The notes beneath the pieces are model-generated. The model did no database searches. It saw only the letters and a list, made by a program, of their open reading frames with translations, and had not been told where the DNA came from. A stretch of DNA of 41,286 bases, taken from assembly GCA_964485215.1 (NCBI GenBank), contig CAZAIM010000004.1:1-41286 (forward strand), read 5' to 3'. The number at the start of each line of letters is the position of its first letter. The stretch's first letter is position 1. The position numbers and the translations under genes were made by a program. The DNA comes from HGM04593 sp964485215 (GTDB lineage: Bacteria > Bacteroidota > Bacteroidia > Bacteroidales > Bacteroidaceae). Of the stretch, positions 8,595 through 16,935 are shown piece after piece.

Positions 8595-9965
8595 ATGAAA
8601 AAATATCTGGCAACATATTTTGCCTTGTTTTCAGTGCTCTTTATGGGCGTTTCTTGTGTAAGCAGTGAAGATGAAGATTTGGAACTCTCTCCATATGCTC
8701 TTCTGCGCTCTTTCAATTTAGGCAATGTCAAGTCCTATTATCCATCCTTTACATCGACAGGTGAGGATACTGTAATTGTAAAGACCATCTCGGCTTCATC
8801 GTTCCCGTTTACTATAAACCAATTGACGGGAGAGGTTTACAATGCCGATTCGCTCCCCTTTGGCACAGATGCTTCAAAACTGGTCTCTACCGCTGCCGCT
8901 ACCGGAGTCATCTCCGTGTATGTCGACAGTACCGGGACGTATGAGCATTTCTCTTCGACCGATTCGCTGGATTATACTTCGCCAAGAAAATTCCGCATTT
9001 ATGCGGCCGATGCCCAGTATTACAAAGACTACACCGTTAGGGTCAATGTCCATAAGGTTGACCCGGACCTTATGGTCTGGAACAGTCTCCCCTCGCCCGA
9101 GGGACTGATGCCACAGCGTGCGATTGAATTTGCAGGCAATATGAATGTATTCGGCACTGCAGCCGACGGCAGTCTGCTTGTTGCATCCTCACCTCTTGGC
9201 GGCGAACTGTCATGGAGCAAATCGGTACTCAATGGTTTGCCAGGCAAAGCAGCTCTTGCAACCGTTCAGCAGTTCCAAGGGTGCCTGTATGTTGTCTCAG
9301 ACGGCGACCTCTACAAGTCGTTCAATGCCGTAGACTGGGAACTTTCTGCGCAGGACTACGGTCTTGTCGCTATCGTTGCAGTTTCGGATAGCGAAGGCAG
9401 AATGTGGGCTGCCGGCAATGGGGTACTTTACAGCAGTGCCGATGGTTCAAGGTTTGAGAGGGCTGGAGACTTGCCGTCCGGCTTTCCGCTCTATGGCGTG
9501 TCGTTGGCATCCTATCCTTTAAGCCACAACAAGAATATTGTCAGAAATATGCTCATAGGCTATGCAACACCCGAGATGAATGGGGTGGCAACAGTGTGGA
9601 GTAAACTCTCGACCGAGGATAAATGGGTCGAGTATGACAATGAGGGCAATCCGTTCCCCTGTCCTTCGTTGAAGGGGCTTGCAGTCCTGCACTACAACGG
9701 CTATCTTTATGCTTTGGGCGGTAGCGGTGTTGTCGCCGGTGATACAGTTCCTGCCTTCAGCGATTTCTATGTGTCAAAGGACAACGGAATTGTATGGAAG
9801 GGCATTTCCTCATTCCATCAGGCTCTCCCTGCGGAACTGAAAGGCAGCGATTCTCCTTTTGCGGTGACGGTCGATTCCGATAATTATATGTGGATAATAG
9901 GTGGCGGTAACGATGCTACTGTCTGGAAAGGTATAATAAACCATTTGGGCTTTAAGAAGAAATGA
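8595..9965 (+). CDS. DUF6242 domain-containing lipoprotein, probable beta-propeller
   Basis: A 456-residue predicted lipoprotein: a hydrophobic stretch at residues 5-19 ends in the lipobox MGVSC with Cys at 21. An N-terminal beta-sandwich-like domain (about residues 30-150, with an Ig-like strand YKDYTVRVNVHK) precedes repeated units such as LPGKAALATVQQF, LYVVSDGDLYKS and MWAAGNGVLYSS, which look like Kelch or BNR-type propeller blades. Its layout resembles the Bacteroidales DUF6242 family, whose function is unknown. The lipid anchor places it in the envelope, probably at the outer membrane. It overlaps the next gene by four bases (ATGA), so the two are translationally coupled and lead into uppS and bamA. 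Confidence 0.8.
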   Translation: MKKYLATYFALFSVLFMGVSCVSSEDEDLELSPYALLRSFNLGNVKSYYPSFTSTGEDTVIVKTISASSFPFTINQLTGEVYNADSLPFGTDASKLVSTAAATGVISVYVDSTGTYEHFSSTDSLDYTSPRKFRIYAADAQYYKDYTVRVNVHKVDPDLMVWNSLPSPEGLMPQRAIEFAGNMNVFGTAADGSLLVASSPLGGELSWSKSVLNGLPGKAALATVQQFQGCLYVVSDGDLYKSFNAVDWELSAQDYGLVAIVAVSDSEGRMWAAGNGVLYSSADGSRFERAGDLPSGFPLYGVSLASYPLSHNKNIVRNMLIGYATPEMNGVATVWSKLSTEDKWVEYDNEGNPFPCPSLKGLAVLHYNGYLYALGGSGVVAGDTVPAFSDFYVSKDNGIVWKGISSFHQALPAELKGSDSPFAVTVDSDNYMWIIGGGNDATVWKGIINHLGFKKK

Positions 9966-10669
9966 TTGTGGCAAAGAGAGTGTTAGTACGCGGCTTGTTG
10001 GCAGGTGCAATGATGTTGTGCCTGGCAGGTGGTGCACGTGCCGACGAACTGGAGTACCGCTATGAGGTAGGTGCGATGGTCGGGGGCTGCAGCTACTTCG
10101 GTGATGCCAATTATAACTCTCTTTGGAACAATATGAACATAATGGGTGGCATCATAGGCCGTTACAATATAAACCCAAGAATGGCAATCAAGGCCAATCT
10201 TGCTGTTGCTCGCATTTCGGGCAGCACCTCGGGCAACGACAACCGTTTTCCGGGTGGCGATGTGGAGTTCTCACGTACGCTCTATGACTTGGGCGTGCAG
10301 TATGAGTGCCATTTCTTCGCCTACGGCGACGGTTCGGGCTACAAGAGCACACACCGTTTTTCGCCCTACATATTTGCCGGAGCAGGAATGACCTTTGCGC
10401 CGGGGCCTGCCGAGAATGTGTTCACTGCGAATCTGCCTTTGGGCATTGGCATCAAGTACAAGATTGCTCCACGCCTGAACCTCGGCTGCGAACTCTCCTA
10501 CCGTTTTACCTTCAGCGACAAGCTCGATGTGACAAAAGAGACTGCACCCTTGCTCGATGACCCTTATGGCATAAAAAGCGGTGCATTGAAGAATAAGGAC
10601 AGTTATTCCTTCCTGTCGATATCCGTGACCTATGATTTGTCTCCTAAATACAGAAAATGCAATAATTAA
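9962..10669 (+). CDS. DUF6089 family outer-membrane beta-barrel protein
   Basis: A 235-residue protein with a signal peptide (about residues 1-27, ending GGARAD). The rest alternates short amphipathic strands and turns typical of a small eight-stranded barrel: YEVGAMVGGCSYFGD, MAIKANLAVARI, FSPYIFAGAGMTF, PLGIGIKYKI, LNLGCELSYRF and SFLSISVTYDL. It matches the Bacteroidetes DUF6089 family in size and position before uppS and bamA. The function is unknown; an outer-membrane structural or assembly role is my inference. The start codon overlaps the preceding stop codon, and uppS begins six bases after the stop. Confidence 0.82.
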   Translation: MIVAKRVLVRGLLAGAMMLCLAGGARADELEYRYEVGAMVGGCSYFGDANYNSLWNNMNIMGGIIGRYNINPRMAIKANLAVARISGSTSGNDNRFPGGDVEFSRTLYDLGVQYECHFFAYGDGSGYKSTHRFSPYIFAGAGMTFAPGPAENVFTANLPLGIGIKYKIAPRLNLGCELSYRFTFSDKLDVTKETAPLLDDPYGIKSGALKNKDSYSFLSISVTYDLSPKYRKCNN

Positions 10670-10675
10670 AAGTTT

Positions 10676-11434
10676 ATGGCTATGAACTACATTGAACAGA
10701 TTGACAAGAACAATATCCCGCAGCATATAGCGATAATAATGGACGGCAACGGCCGCTGGGCTCAATTGCGCGGTCTCGACCGCTCCGAGGGGCACCAGGC
10801 AGGTGCGGCAACGGTCCGCAAACTCGTTGAGAACTCGTTAAAGCTCGGTGTAAAATATCTTACCCTTTATACCTTTTCTACTGAGAACTGGAAGCGTCCT
10901 GTAGCAGAGGTCGCAGCCCTTATGGCATTGCTGTTTGAATCTGTTGAAGAGGAGATATTCGTAAAGAACAATGTTGCATTCCGCATAATAGGTGATATGA
11001 GCAAGTTGCCCGACAATGTACGTGAACGCCTCGAGGGGTGTGTCGAGCGCACCTCGGGCAACGACAGCATGACGCTTGTCCTTGCTCTAAGCTATTCTTC
11101 GAAGTGGGAAATCACCGAGGCTGTCCGTTCTATTTCCGAGAAGGTGAAGAGTGGCGAACTCAGTTCTTCCGATATCAGCGACGAACTTATCTCAAAAGAA
11201 CTGACAACAAACTTCATGCCCGACCCCGACCTGCTCATACGTACCGGCAAGGAACTTCGCCTGAGCAATTTCCTGCTTTGGCAGGCGGCCTATTCCGAAC
11301 TCTATTTTACCGAAGTCCTGTGGCCCGACTTCGATAATGATGAACTGTGCAAGGCAGTCTATGAGTATCAGCGCAGGCAGCGTCGCTATGGTTTGACAGG
11401 AGAACAGGTGACAAATGATGAAAAAACAGAATAA
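10676..11434 (+). CDS. uppS: Isoprenyl transferase (undecaprenyl diphosphate synthase)
   Basis: A 252-residue cis-prenyltransferase. It lengthens farnesyl diphosphate with isopentenyl diphosphate to the C55 lipid carrier for peptidoglycan and surface glycans. The catalytic Asp23 in IIMDGNGRWA, the FSTENWKRP segment and the C-terminal PDPDLLIRT...RLSNFLLWQAAYSELYF block are present. One oddity is Lys192 in RTGKELR, where most relatives have Gly (RTGGEHR in Escherichia coli); the flanking Arg189 and Arg195 are kept. ATG 10676 or ATG 10682 may be the start. Its 3' end overlaps the bamA reading frame by 20 bases. Confidence 0.96.
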   Translation: MAMNYIEQIDKNNIPQHIAIIMDGNGRWAQLRGLDRSEGHQAGAATVRKLVENSLKLGVKYLTLYTFSTENWKRPVAEVAALMALLFESVEEEIFVKNNVAFRIIGDMSKLPDNVRERLEGCVERTSGNDSMTLVLALSYSSKWEITEAVRSISEKVKSGELSSSDISDELISKELTTNFMPDPDLLIRTGKELRLSNFLLWQAAYSELYFTEVLWPDFDNDELCKAVYEYQRRQRRYGLTGEQVTNDEKTE

Positions 11435-14069
11435 GATGAAATATATTTCGTTCCTAAGAACAATCCTGGCAATCGTGCTATTTTCTTCTGTAGCAACAGT
11501 TTCGGCACAGAAGACAATAGTCAGGCCTACAGTGCTGTATACAAATGCGGCGCACAAGTACACAATTGGCGGAATAAACCTTTCCGGCGTTGATGATATT
11601 GAACCGGCTGTAGTAATAAGCATTTCGGGTCTCTCAGTAGGCGATGTCATCTCCGTGCCGGGTGACGAGGTAACAAATGCCGTGAAACGTTATTGCAAGC
11701 ACGGCCTGTTCGAGGATGTCAGCATCACAGCCGACAGCATCGTTGGCGACAAGATATATATAGGTATCGCCCTTAAGCAGCGTCCCCGTGTCTCTCAGCT
11801 CAATATCAATGGCGTAAAGAAGTCGGAGCGTGAAGACCTCGAACTGAAGATAGGCATCATCAAGGGTAACCAGATAACTCCCGATATCGTAGACCGCGCA
11901 AAGAAAATCATAAAGAACTATTACGACGCTCTTGGTTACAAGAACGCCGAAATCAATGTTACGCAGCGACCCGATGTCACCAAGGACGGTCGTGTAATTG
12001 TCGATGTGGACATTAAGAAGAACGACAAGATAAAGGTTCACCGCATATATATCGAAGGTGCAAGCCAGATACCCGAGAAGAAGGTGCGCTATGCCATGAA
12101 AAAGACACGCGAGAAGACCCGTATCGACAATTTGTGGCATGCTCTTTTCCGTTCAAAGAAATTCACCAACGAACGTTACGAGGAGGACAAGGAGAAAATC
12201 CTTTCCCGTTACTATGAGAATGGTTTCCGCGATGCCCGCATTGTGAAGGACAGCGTGGTAATGTATGATGACAGCAGCGTAGACATCTATCTTGGAATAG
12301 AAGAGGGCAACAAGTACTACATCCGCAGCATCAAGTGGGTAGGAAACAGTGTCTTCTCAACCTCCTGGCTCGATTATGTGCTCAGAATGAAGGCCGGTGA
12401 TGTATATAACCAGAATGAACTTGAAGACCGCCTTTTCAACGATGAGGACGCGGTAAAGAATCTCTATTTTAATGACGGATATGTATTCCTGAAGCTTTTC
12501 CCCGTTGAAGCAAGGATTGACAATGACTCTGTCGACCTCGAGATACGTATGGTAGAAGGTAGCCAGGCTACAATCAATCGTGTGACAATAAGTGGCAATG
12601 ACCGTCTTTACGAAGAGGTTGTGCGCCGTGAGCTCTACACGCTTCCCGGCAATCTTTTCTCTATGCAGTCGCTCGAACGCTCCTTCCGTGAGATTGTCAA
12701 TATGGGACACTTCGACCCCGAGACCATAGACCCGGGCGTGGTGCCCAATGAGGAAAGCGGAACAGTGGATATAAACTGGAAACTTGAGCCAAAGAGCAGC
12801 GACCAGGTAGAACTATCGGCCGGTTGGGGACAGACCGGTATCATCGGTAAGGTTGCCTTGAAATTTACAAACTTCTCAATGCGTAACCTTTTCCGCAGGG
12901 ATGGAGTGCGCCGTGGCATCATACCTCAGGGTGACGGCCAGACACTTACGCTCAGTGCCCAGTCCAACGGCCGCTACTACCAGTCGTACAGCATATCATT
13001 CTTCGACCCCTGGTTTGGCCGCAAACGCCCTAATTCTTTCTCTGTTTCTGCCTTTATGTCAATACAGACCGATGTTGCCGATAGTTACTATAACTCGGCA
13101 TACTACAATAACTATACCAATTACCTCTACGGCTATGGCAACTACAACGGCTATGGATATAACAATGTATCGTCATATTACGACCCCGACAAGTATATAA
13201 GGATGTATGGCATATCAATCGGTTGGGGCCGGCGTCTCAGGTGGCCCGATGACTATTTTACCCTCTCGGCCGAACTGAACTATCAGCTCTACTCCTTGAA
13301 GGACTGGCAGTACTTCCTCATTACCGACGGAAACTGTAACAACGTCAATCTTACGCTATCCTTGAGCCGCAGTACCATAGACCATCCATACTTCCCTCGT
13401 GAGGGTTCCGAGTTCTCGCTTGTTACATCGTTGACCCCTCCCTATTCTATGTGGGACGGCAAGGACTATGCCAACCTTGCAAAGAACCCCAGTTCCCCCT
13501 CATACAAGTCGGAACTGCGCGAGAAACACAAGTGGATAGAATATTATAAGGTAAAGTTCCGCAGCAAGACATTTACTTCGTTGACAGAGGGTAAGTACAA
13601 TCTTGTGCTTATGACACGTGCCGATTTCGGTATACTCGGCAGTTACGATACCGACAAGAAGTCTCCGTTCGAGACATTCTATGTGGGTGGTGACGGTATG
13701 AGCGGCTACTCCTACAACTATGCTACCGATATGGTTGCTCTTCGTGGTTACGAGAATGGCAGTCTCACCCCATATGGTCGCGAGGGCTATGCCTACACGC
13801 GTCTTGGGCTTGAACTCCGTTTCCCCTTCATGCTTCAGAACTCTACATCTATATATGGCCTTGCATTTGTTGAGGGCGGTAATGCGTGGAGCGATGCCTC
13901 CAAGTTCAACCTCTTCGACCTTAAGCGCAGTGCCGGTGTAGGCGTCCGTGTGTTCTTGCAGATGATTGGTCTCATAGGTCTCGATTGGGCATACGGCTTC
14001 GATAACGTGTTTGGTTCATCCCAGTACGGCGGAAGCCACTTCCACTTCATCCTGGGACAGGAATTTTAA
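11415..14069 (+). CDS. bamA: Outer membrane protein assembly factor BamA
   Basis: An 884-residue Omp85 protein with a signal peptide ending near VSAQK. Residues about 40-460 hold the periplasmic POTRA domains (for example RPRVSQLNINGVKKSEREDL and NKYYIRSIKWVGNSVFS). A 16-strand barrel fills the rest, with the conserved loop-6 motif RGY at 777-779. BamA folds and inserts beta-barrels such as PorV and PorT. The barrel carries a 33-residue insertion at 557-589 with 13 Tyr and 8 Asn, which I take to be a surface loop. Translation may begin at ATG 11415, inside uppS, or at ATG 11436, just after its stop; the latter leaves a conventional signal peptide. Two skp-type genes follow directly and a third soon after. 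Confidence 0.96.
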   Translation: MMKKQNKMKYISFLRTILAIVLFSSVATVSAQKTIVRPTVLYTNAAHKYTIGGINLSGVDDIEPAVVISISGLSVGDVISVPGDEVTNAVKRYCKHGLFEDVSITADSIVGDKIYIGIALKQRPRVSQLNINGVKKSEREDLELKIGIIKGNQITPDIVDRAKKIIKNYYDALGYKNAEINVTQRPDVTKDGRVIVDVDIKKNDKIKVHRIYIEGASQIPEKKVRYAMKKTREKTRIDNLWHALFRSKKFTNERYEEDKEKILSRYYENGFRDARIVKDSVVMYDDSSVDIYLGIEEGNKYYIRSIKWVGNSVFSTSWLDYVLRMKAGDVYNQNELEDRLFNDEDAVKNLYFNDGYVFLKLFPVEARIDNDSVDLEIRMVEGSQATINRVTISGNDRLYEEVVRRELYTLPGNLFSMQSLERSFREIVNMGHFDPETIDPGVVPNEESGTVDINWKLEPKSSDQVELSAGWGQTGIIGKVALKFTNFSMRNLFRRDGVRRGIIPQGDGQTLTLSAQSNGRYYQSYSISFFDPWFGRKRPNSFSVSAFMSIQTDVADSYYNSAYYNNYTNYLYGYGNYNGYGYNNVSSYYDPDKYIRMYGISIGWGRRLRWPDDYFTLSAELNYQLYSLKDWQYFLITDGNCNNVNLTLSLSRSTIDHPYFPREGSEFSLVTSLTPPYSMWDGKDYANLAKNPSSPSYKSELREKHKWIEYYKVKFRSKTFTSLTEGKYNLVLMTRADFGILGSYDTDKKSPFETFYVGGDGMSGYSYNYATDMVALRGYENGSLTPYGREGYAYTRLGLELRFPFMLQNSTSIYGLAFVEGGNAWSDASKFNLFDLKRSAGVGVRVFLQMIGLIGLDWAYGFDNVFGSSQYGGSHFHFILGQEF

Positions 14070-14099
14070 CAGCTTCAAACTCTCTTAATAAAAACGATT

Positions 14100-14615
14100 A
14101 TGAAGAAACTGATTCTAACAATTGCATTTGTCTGCTTTGCGGCGGTAGCTGTGCAGGCACAGAAGTATGCGACAGTTGATATGGATTATATCCTTAAGAA
14201 CATCCCGGCTTATGAGCGTGCCAATGAACAGCTCAACCAGCAGTCGAAACGTTGGCAGGGTGAGATTGAGGAGGTGGTATCTCAGGCCGAGACCCTTTAT
14301 AAGAAGTATCAGAGCGAGTCGGCTTTCCTTTCCGATGAACAGCGTATTGCACGCGAGGAGGAAATCCTTGCAAAGGAGAAGGAGGCCAGCGAACTCAAAC
14401 GCAAATATTTCGGTCCTCAAGGCGAACTGTACAAGAAACGCGAGAGCCTGATGGCACCGATACAAGAAGAGATATACAATGCGGTAAAGGAGATTTGCGA
14501 TTCCAAGAAATACTCAATGGTCATCGACCGTTCATCGGCTGCAAGTCTCATATACTCTGCACCGTCAATCGATATAAGCAACGACGTGCTTGCCAAGCTG
14601 GGCTATTCAGAGTAG
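14100..14615 (+). CDS. OmpH/Skp family periplasmic chaperone, copy 1
   Basis: A 171-residue protein with a signal peptide (about residues 1-20, VQAQK). The mature part starts with the family motif YATVDMDYILKNIPAY, then a charged coiled-coil arm (about residues 45-115) and a return strand, KYSMVIDRSSAASLIYSAPSIDIS. Skp forms trimers that hold unfolded outer-membrane proteins in the periplasm and pass them to BamA. The gene starts 30 bases after bamA. It is the most typical of the three tandem copies and ends with a conserved DVLAKLGYSE tail. Confidence 0.93.
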   Translation: MKKLILTIAFVCFAAVAVQAQKYATVDMDYILKNIPAYERANEQLNQQSKRWQGEIEEVVSQAETLYKKYQSESAFLSDEQRIAREEEILAKEKEASELKRKYFGPQGELYKKRESLMAPIQEEIYNAVKEICDSKKYSMVIDRSSAASLIYSAPSIDISNDVLAKLGYSE

Positions 14616-14705
14616 TTGCATTATAGATTTTTAACAGATGCTCCTGTAACAAATGCTTCCAGCGGCGTCATTTAGTAGAAAACCGTTTAATTAAATTTCA
14701 ATACA

Positions 14706-15233
14706 ATGAAAAAGATTCTTATTTTGATTTTGCTTGTTGCTCCAATGAGCATACTTGCACAGAAGTTCGGTTATGTAAACTCATCAGAGATTATCCAGGT
14801 TATGCCGGAGTATTCAAAGGCTCTTACCGAGGTTCAGGAACTTGAGAAAATGTATACCGACGAGTTCAATGCAATACGTTCGGAACTCGAGAAAAAGGGC
14901 GCGGAATTTGAAAAGATGCGTAAGGATTCTGTTCCTCAGAGCATTCTCGAGCGTCGTTATGAGGAACTGATGCAGATACAGGAACGTCTCGAGCAGTATG
15001 GCCAGACTGTTCAGCAGAATCTGCAGAAAGCCGAGCAGGAGAAAATGATTTCCATACAGACAACACTTCGCAACGCTCTCGATGCAGTAGGCAAGGAGGG
15101 CGGTTACACCTGCATTTTTGACCTAGCAGGCGGCATACCCTATATCAGCACAACATTGTGCGACGACCTCTCTGCAAAGGTAAAGGCAAAGCTTGGCATT
15201 CCTGCCAATGCAGTTCCTGCACAGAACAAGTAA
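14706..15233 (+). CDS. OmpH/Skp family periplasmic chaperone, copy 2
   Basis: A 175-residue paralogue of the preceding gene, 90 bases downstream. The signal peptide covers about residues 1-19 (ILAQK). The mature start FGYVNSSEIIQVMPEY matches the OmpH motif, followed by a long Glu/Gln/Lys-rich coiled coil (about residues 40-125) and the closing strand YTCIFDLAGGIPYIS. The C-terminus LGIPANAVPAQNK is a short flexible tail. It probably acts with BamA as a holdase; whether the copies form mixed trimers cannot be seen here. Confidence 0.92.
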   Translation: MKKILILILLVAPMSILAQKFGYVNSSEIIQVMPEYSKALTEVQELEKMYTDEFNAIRSELEKKGAEFEKMRKDSVPQSILERRYEELMQIQERLEQYGQTVQQNLQKAEQEKMISIQTTLRNALDAVGKEGGYTCIFDLAGGIPYISTTLCDDLSAKVKAKLGIPANAVPAQNK

Positions 15234-15249
15234 TCAAGCAGCATTTAAC

Positions 15250-15314
15250 CCGTGCCGTGCTGCGGTATGGCACGGAAAACCTATGATGAGGGTGAACTTT
15301 ATTCACCCTCATCA
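15250..15314 (+). terminator. Two hairpins between skp copies 2 and 3
   Basis: A first hairpin has CCGTGCC (15250-15256) pairing with GGCACGG (15269-15275). A second is stronger: a perfect 13-base stem, 15284-15296 with 15302-15314, and loop CTTTA. No T-run follows, so partial termination or mRNA end protection is as likely as full termination. They would let copies 1 and 2 be expressed above the downstream genes. Confidence 0.5.
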
Positions 15315-15405
15315 CTTGAAAGCAAAGTCACTTTCCATACAAGAAACTGCTTGAATCTTCAATAAAGTAATTATTAAGAAGAAGCCGTTTCCGCAAAACC
15401 TTTTT

Positions 15406-16038
15406 ATGAATATGAGAAAAATTGTGATACTGTTCCTCTTCTTCCCTATGGCCCTTCTGGCACAAGAGAAGTTCGGATATTTCAGTTACAGCAAGGTCGT
15501 GGAGGCTTTGCCGGAGTATAGCAGTGCAAGCAACGAGTACGAAATGCTCAAAAAGAGGTGCAACGAAGAGATAGAACGCAATGAGCAGGAACTTACACGT
15601 ATGTATGTTGCCTATCTCGACGGGCAGCGCGATTTCCCCGAACCAATACTGCGCAAGAGACAGAACGAACTGCAGCAGATGGTCGATAACAGCGTGCTCT
15701 TCCGCGGCAGGGTGAAAGAGTGGCTTGCCGAGGCGCGCGACTCGCTCTATCGCCCCTGTTATCAGGCAGCCGACAAGGCGTTGGCAAAGGTCTGCGAGGC
15801 TCTCTCACTCGACTATGCATTAGACACAGATGCCGGCGTATACAAATATATGAACCCCGAAAAGGCTGTCGACATTACAGATTACGTCATCGAGGCAGCA
15901 CTGGCCCCGCAAAAACCAATCACGGCCATTGCAGTAGCTGCTGTTGAGTGCGCCGAGGATACAGAACATCCCTCTCCTGCAACGGAAAACATAGTTGGAA
16001 AGGCCAAGGAAGAGACCGGCAACAAGGCAACAGAGTAA
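15406..16038 (+). CDS. OmpH/Skp family protein, divergent copy 3
   Basis: A 210-residue third paralogue with a signal peptide (about residues 1-20, LLAQE). The mature N-terminus FGYFSYSKVVEALPEYSSA and the charged helical arm (about residues 45-125) identify the OmpH/Skp family. It differs from copies 1 and 2 by a longer C-terminal tail of about 45 residues after ITDYVIEAAL, rich in Ala, Glu and Thr and probably disordered. It lies 172 bases after copy 2, behind two hairpins, and 18 bases before murI. The tail suggests a changed client or partner, but this is inference. Confidence 0.85.
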   Translation: MNMRKIVILFLFFPMALLAQEKFGYFSYSKVVEALPEYSSASNEYEMLKKRCNEEIERNEQELTRMYVAYLDGQRDFPEPILRKRQNELQQMVDNSVLFRGRVKEWLAEARDSLYRPCYQAADKALAKVCEALSLDYALDTDAGVYKYMNPEKAVDITDYVIEAALAPQKPITAIAVAAVECAEDTEHPSPATENIVGKAKEETGNKATE

Positions 16039-16056
16039 CACTTGAACAGCATTGCG

Positions 16057-16902
16057 ATGAACATACTGCAACTATCAAAGAAGGCCGGCCCTATAGGTAT
16101 TTTCGACTCCGGTTACGGCGGCCTTACAATATACAACGAGATAAACAAGCTGTTGCCGCAATACGATTATCTCTATCTTGGAGACAATGCCCGTACCCCC
16201 TACGGCACCCGCTCTTTCGATGTAGTATATGAGTTCACCCGTCAGGCAGTCTACTATCTCTTTCAGCAAGGCTGCCAGCTTGTCATTCTTGCCTGCAACA
16301 CTGCATCGGCAAAGGCTCTGCGCACAATCCAGCAGGTCGACATTCCGTCGATAGACCCTAACCGCCGCGTGCTTGGAATAATACGCCCGACAGTGGAGTG
16401 CATAGGTGAGGTGACGCAGAGCCGCCACGTAGGCGTGCTTGCCACTGAGGGAACAATAAAGTCGCTCTCCTATCCGCTCGAGATACGCAAACTCTTTCCC
16501 GATATTGAAGTTACCGGCGAGGCTTGCCCCATGTGGGTTCCTCTTGTCGAGACCAACGAGTACAAGGGACCGGGTGCCGACTATTTTGTGAAGCGTCATA
16601 TAGACAACCTTCTGGAGCGTGACCCGGAGATAGACACAATAATACTTGGCTGCACCCACTACCCGATGCTTCTGGAGAAGATAAGGCAGTATACTCCACA
16701 CGGGGTAACACTCCTCACCCAAGGCAGTGCCGTAGCAACCTCCTTGAAATCCTATCTCAACCGTCATCCCAATATCGATACCCTCTGTACAAAAGGCGGC
16801 ACAACCCTGTTCTGCACAACCGAGGCCGGCGGCAAGTTCGGCGAGCAGGCTTCGCTCTTCCTTGAACACCCTATAGATGTGAAGAATGTGACACTTCTTT
16901 GA
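16057..16902 (+). CDS. murI: Glutamate racemase
   Basis: A 281-residue cytoplasmic enzyme that converts L-glutamate to D-glutamate for peptidoglycan. The two catalytic cysteines are visible: Cys80 in LACNTASA and Cys199 in GCTHYPML. The substrate motif GIFDSGYGG (Asp17, Ser18) and the DNARTPYG segment are also present. ATG 16057 is chosen because homologues start close to this point; a TTG at 16042 would add five residues. The gene sits inside the envelope cluster, 18 bases after skp copy 3 and 33 bases before the kinase gene. Confidence 0.95.
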   Translation: MNILQLSKKAGPIGIFDSGYGGLTIYNEINKLLPQYDYLYLGDNARTPYGTRSFDVVYEFTRQAVYYLFQQGCQLVILACNTASAKALRTIQQVDIPSIDPNRRVLGIIRPTVECIGEVTQSRHVGVLATEGTIKSLSYPLEIRKLFPDIEVTGEACPMWVPLVETNEYKGPGADYFVKRHIDNLLERDPEIDTIILGCTHYPMLLEKIRQYTPHGVTLLTQGSAVATSLKSYLNRHPNIDTLCTKGGTTLFCTTEAGGKFGEQASLFLEHPIDVKNVTLL

Positions 16903-16935
16903 ATCACCTTTATTATAAACACAAATAAGAACACT

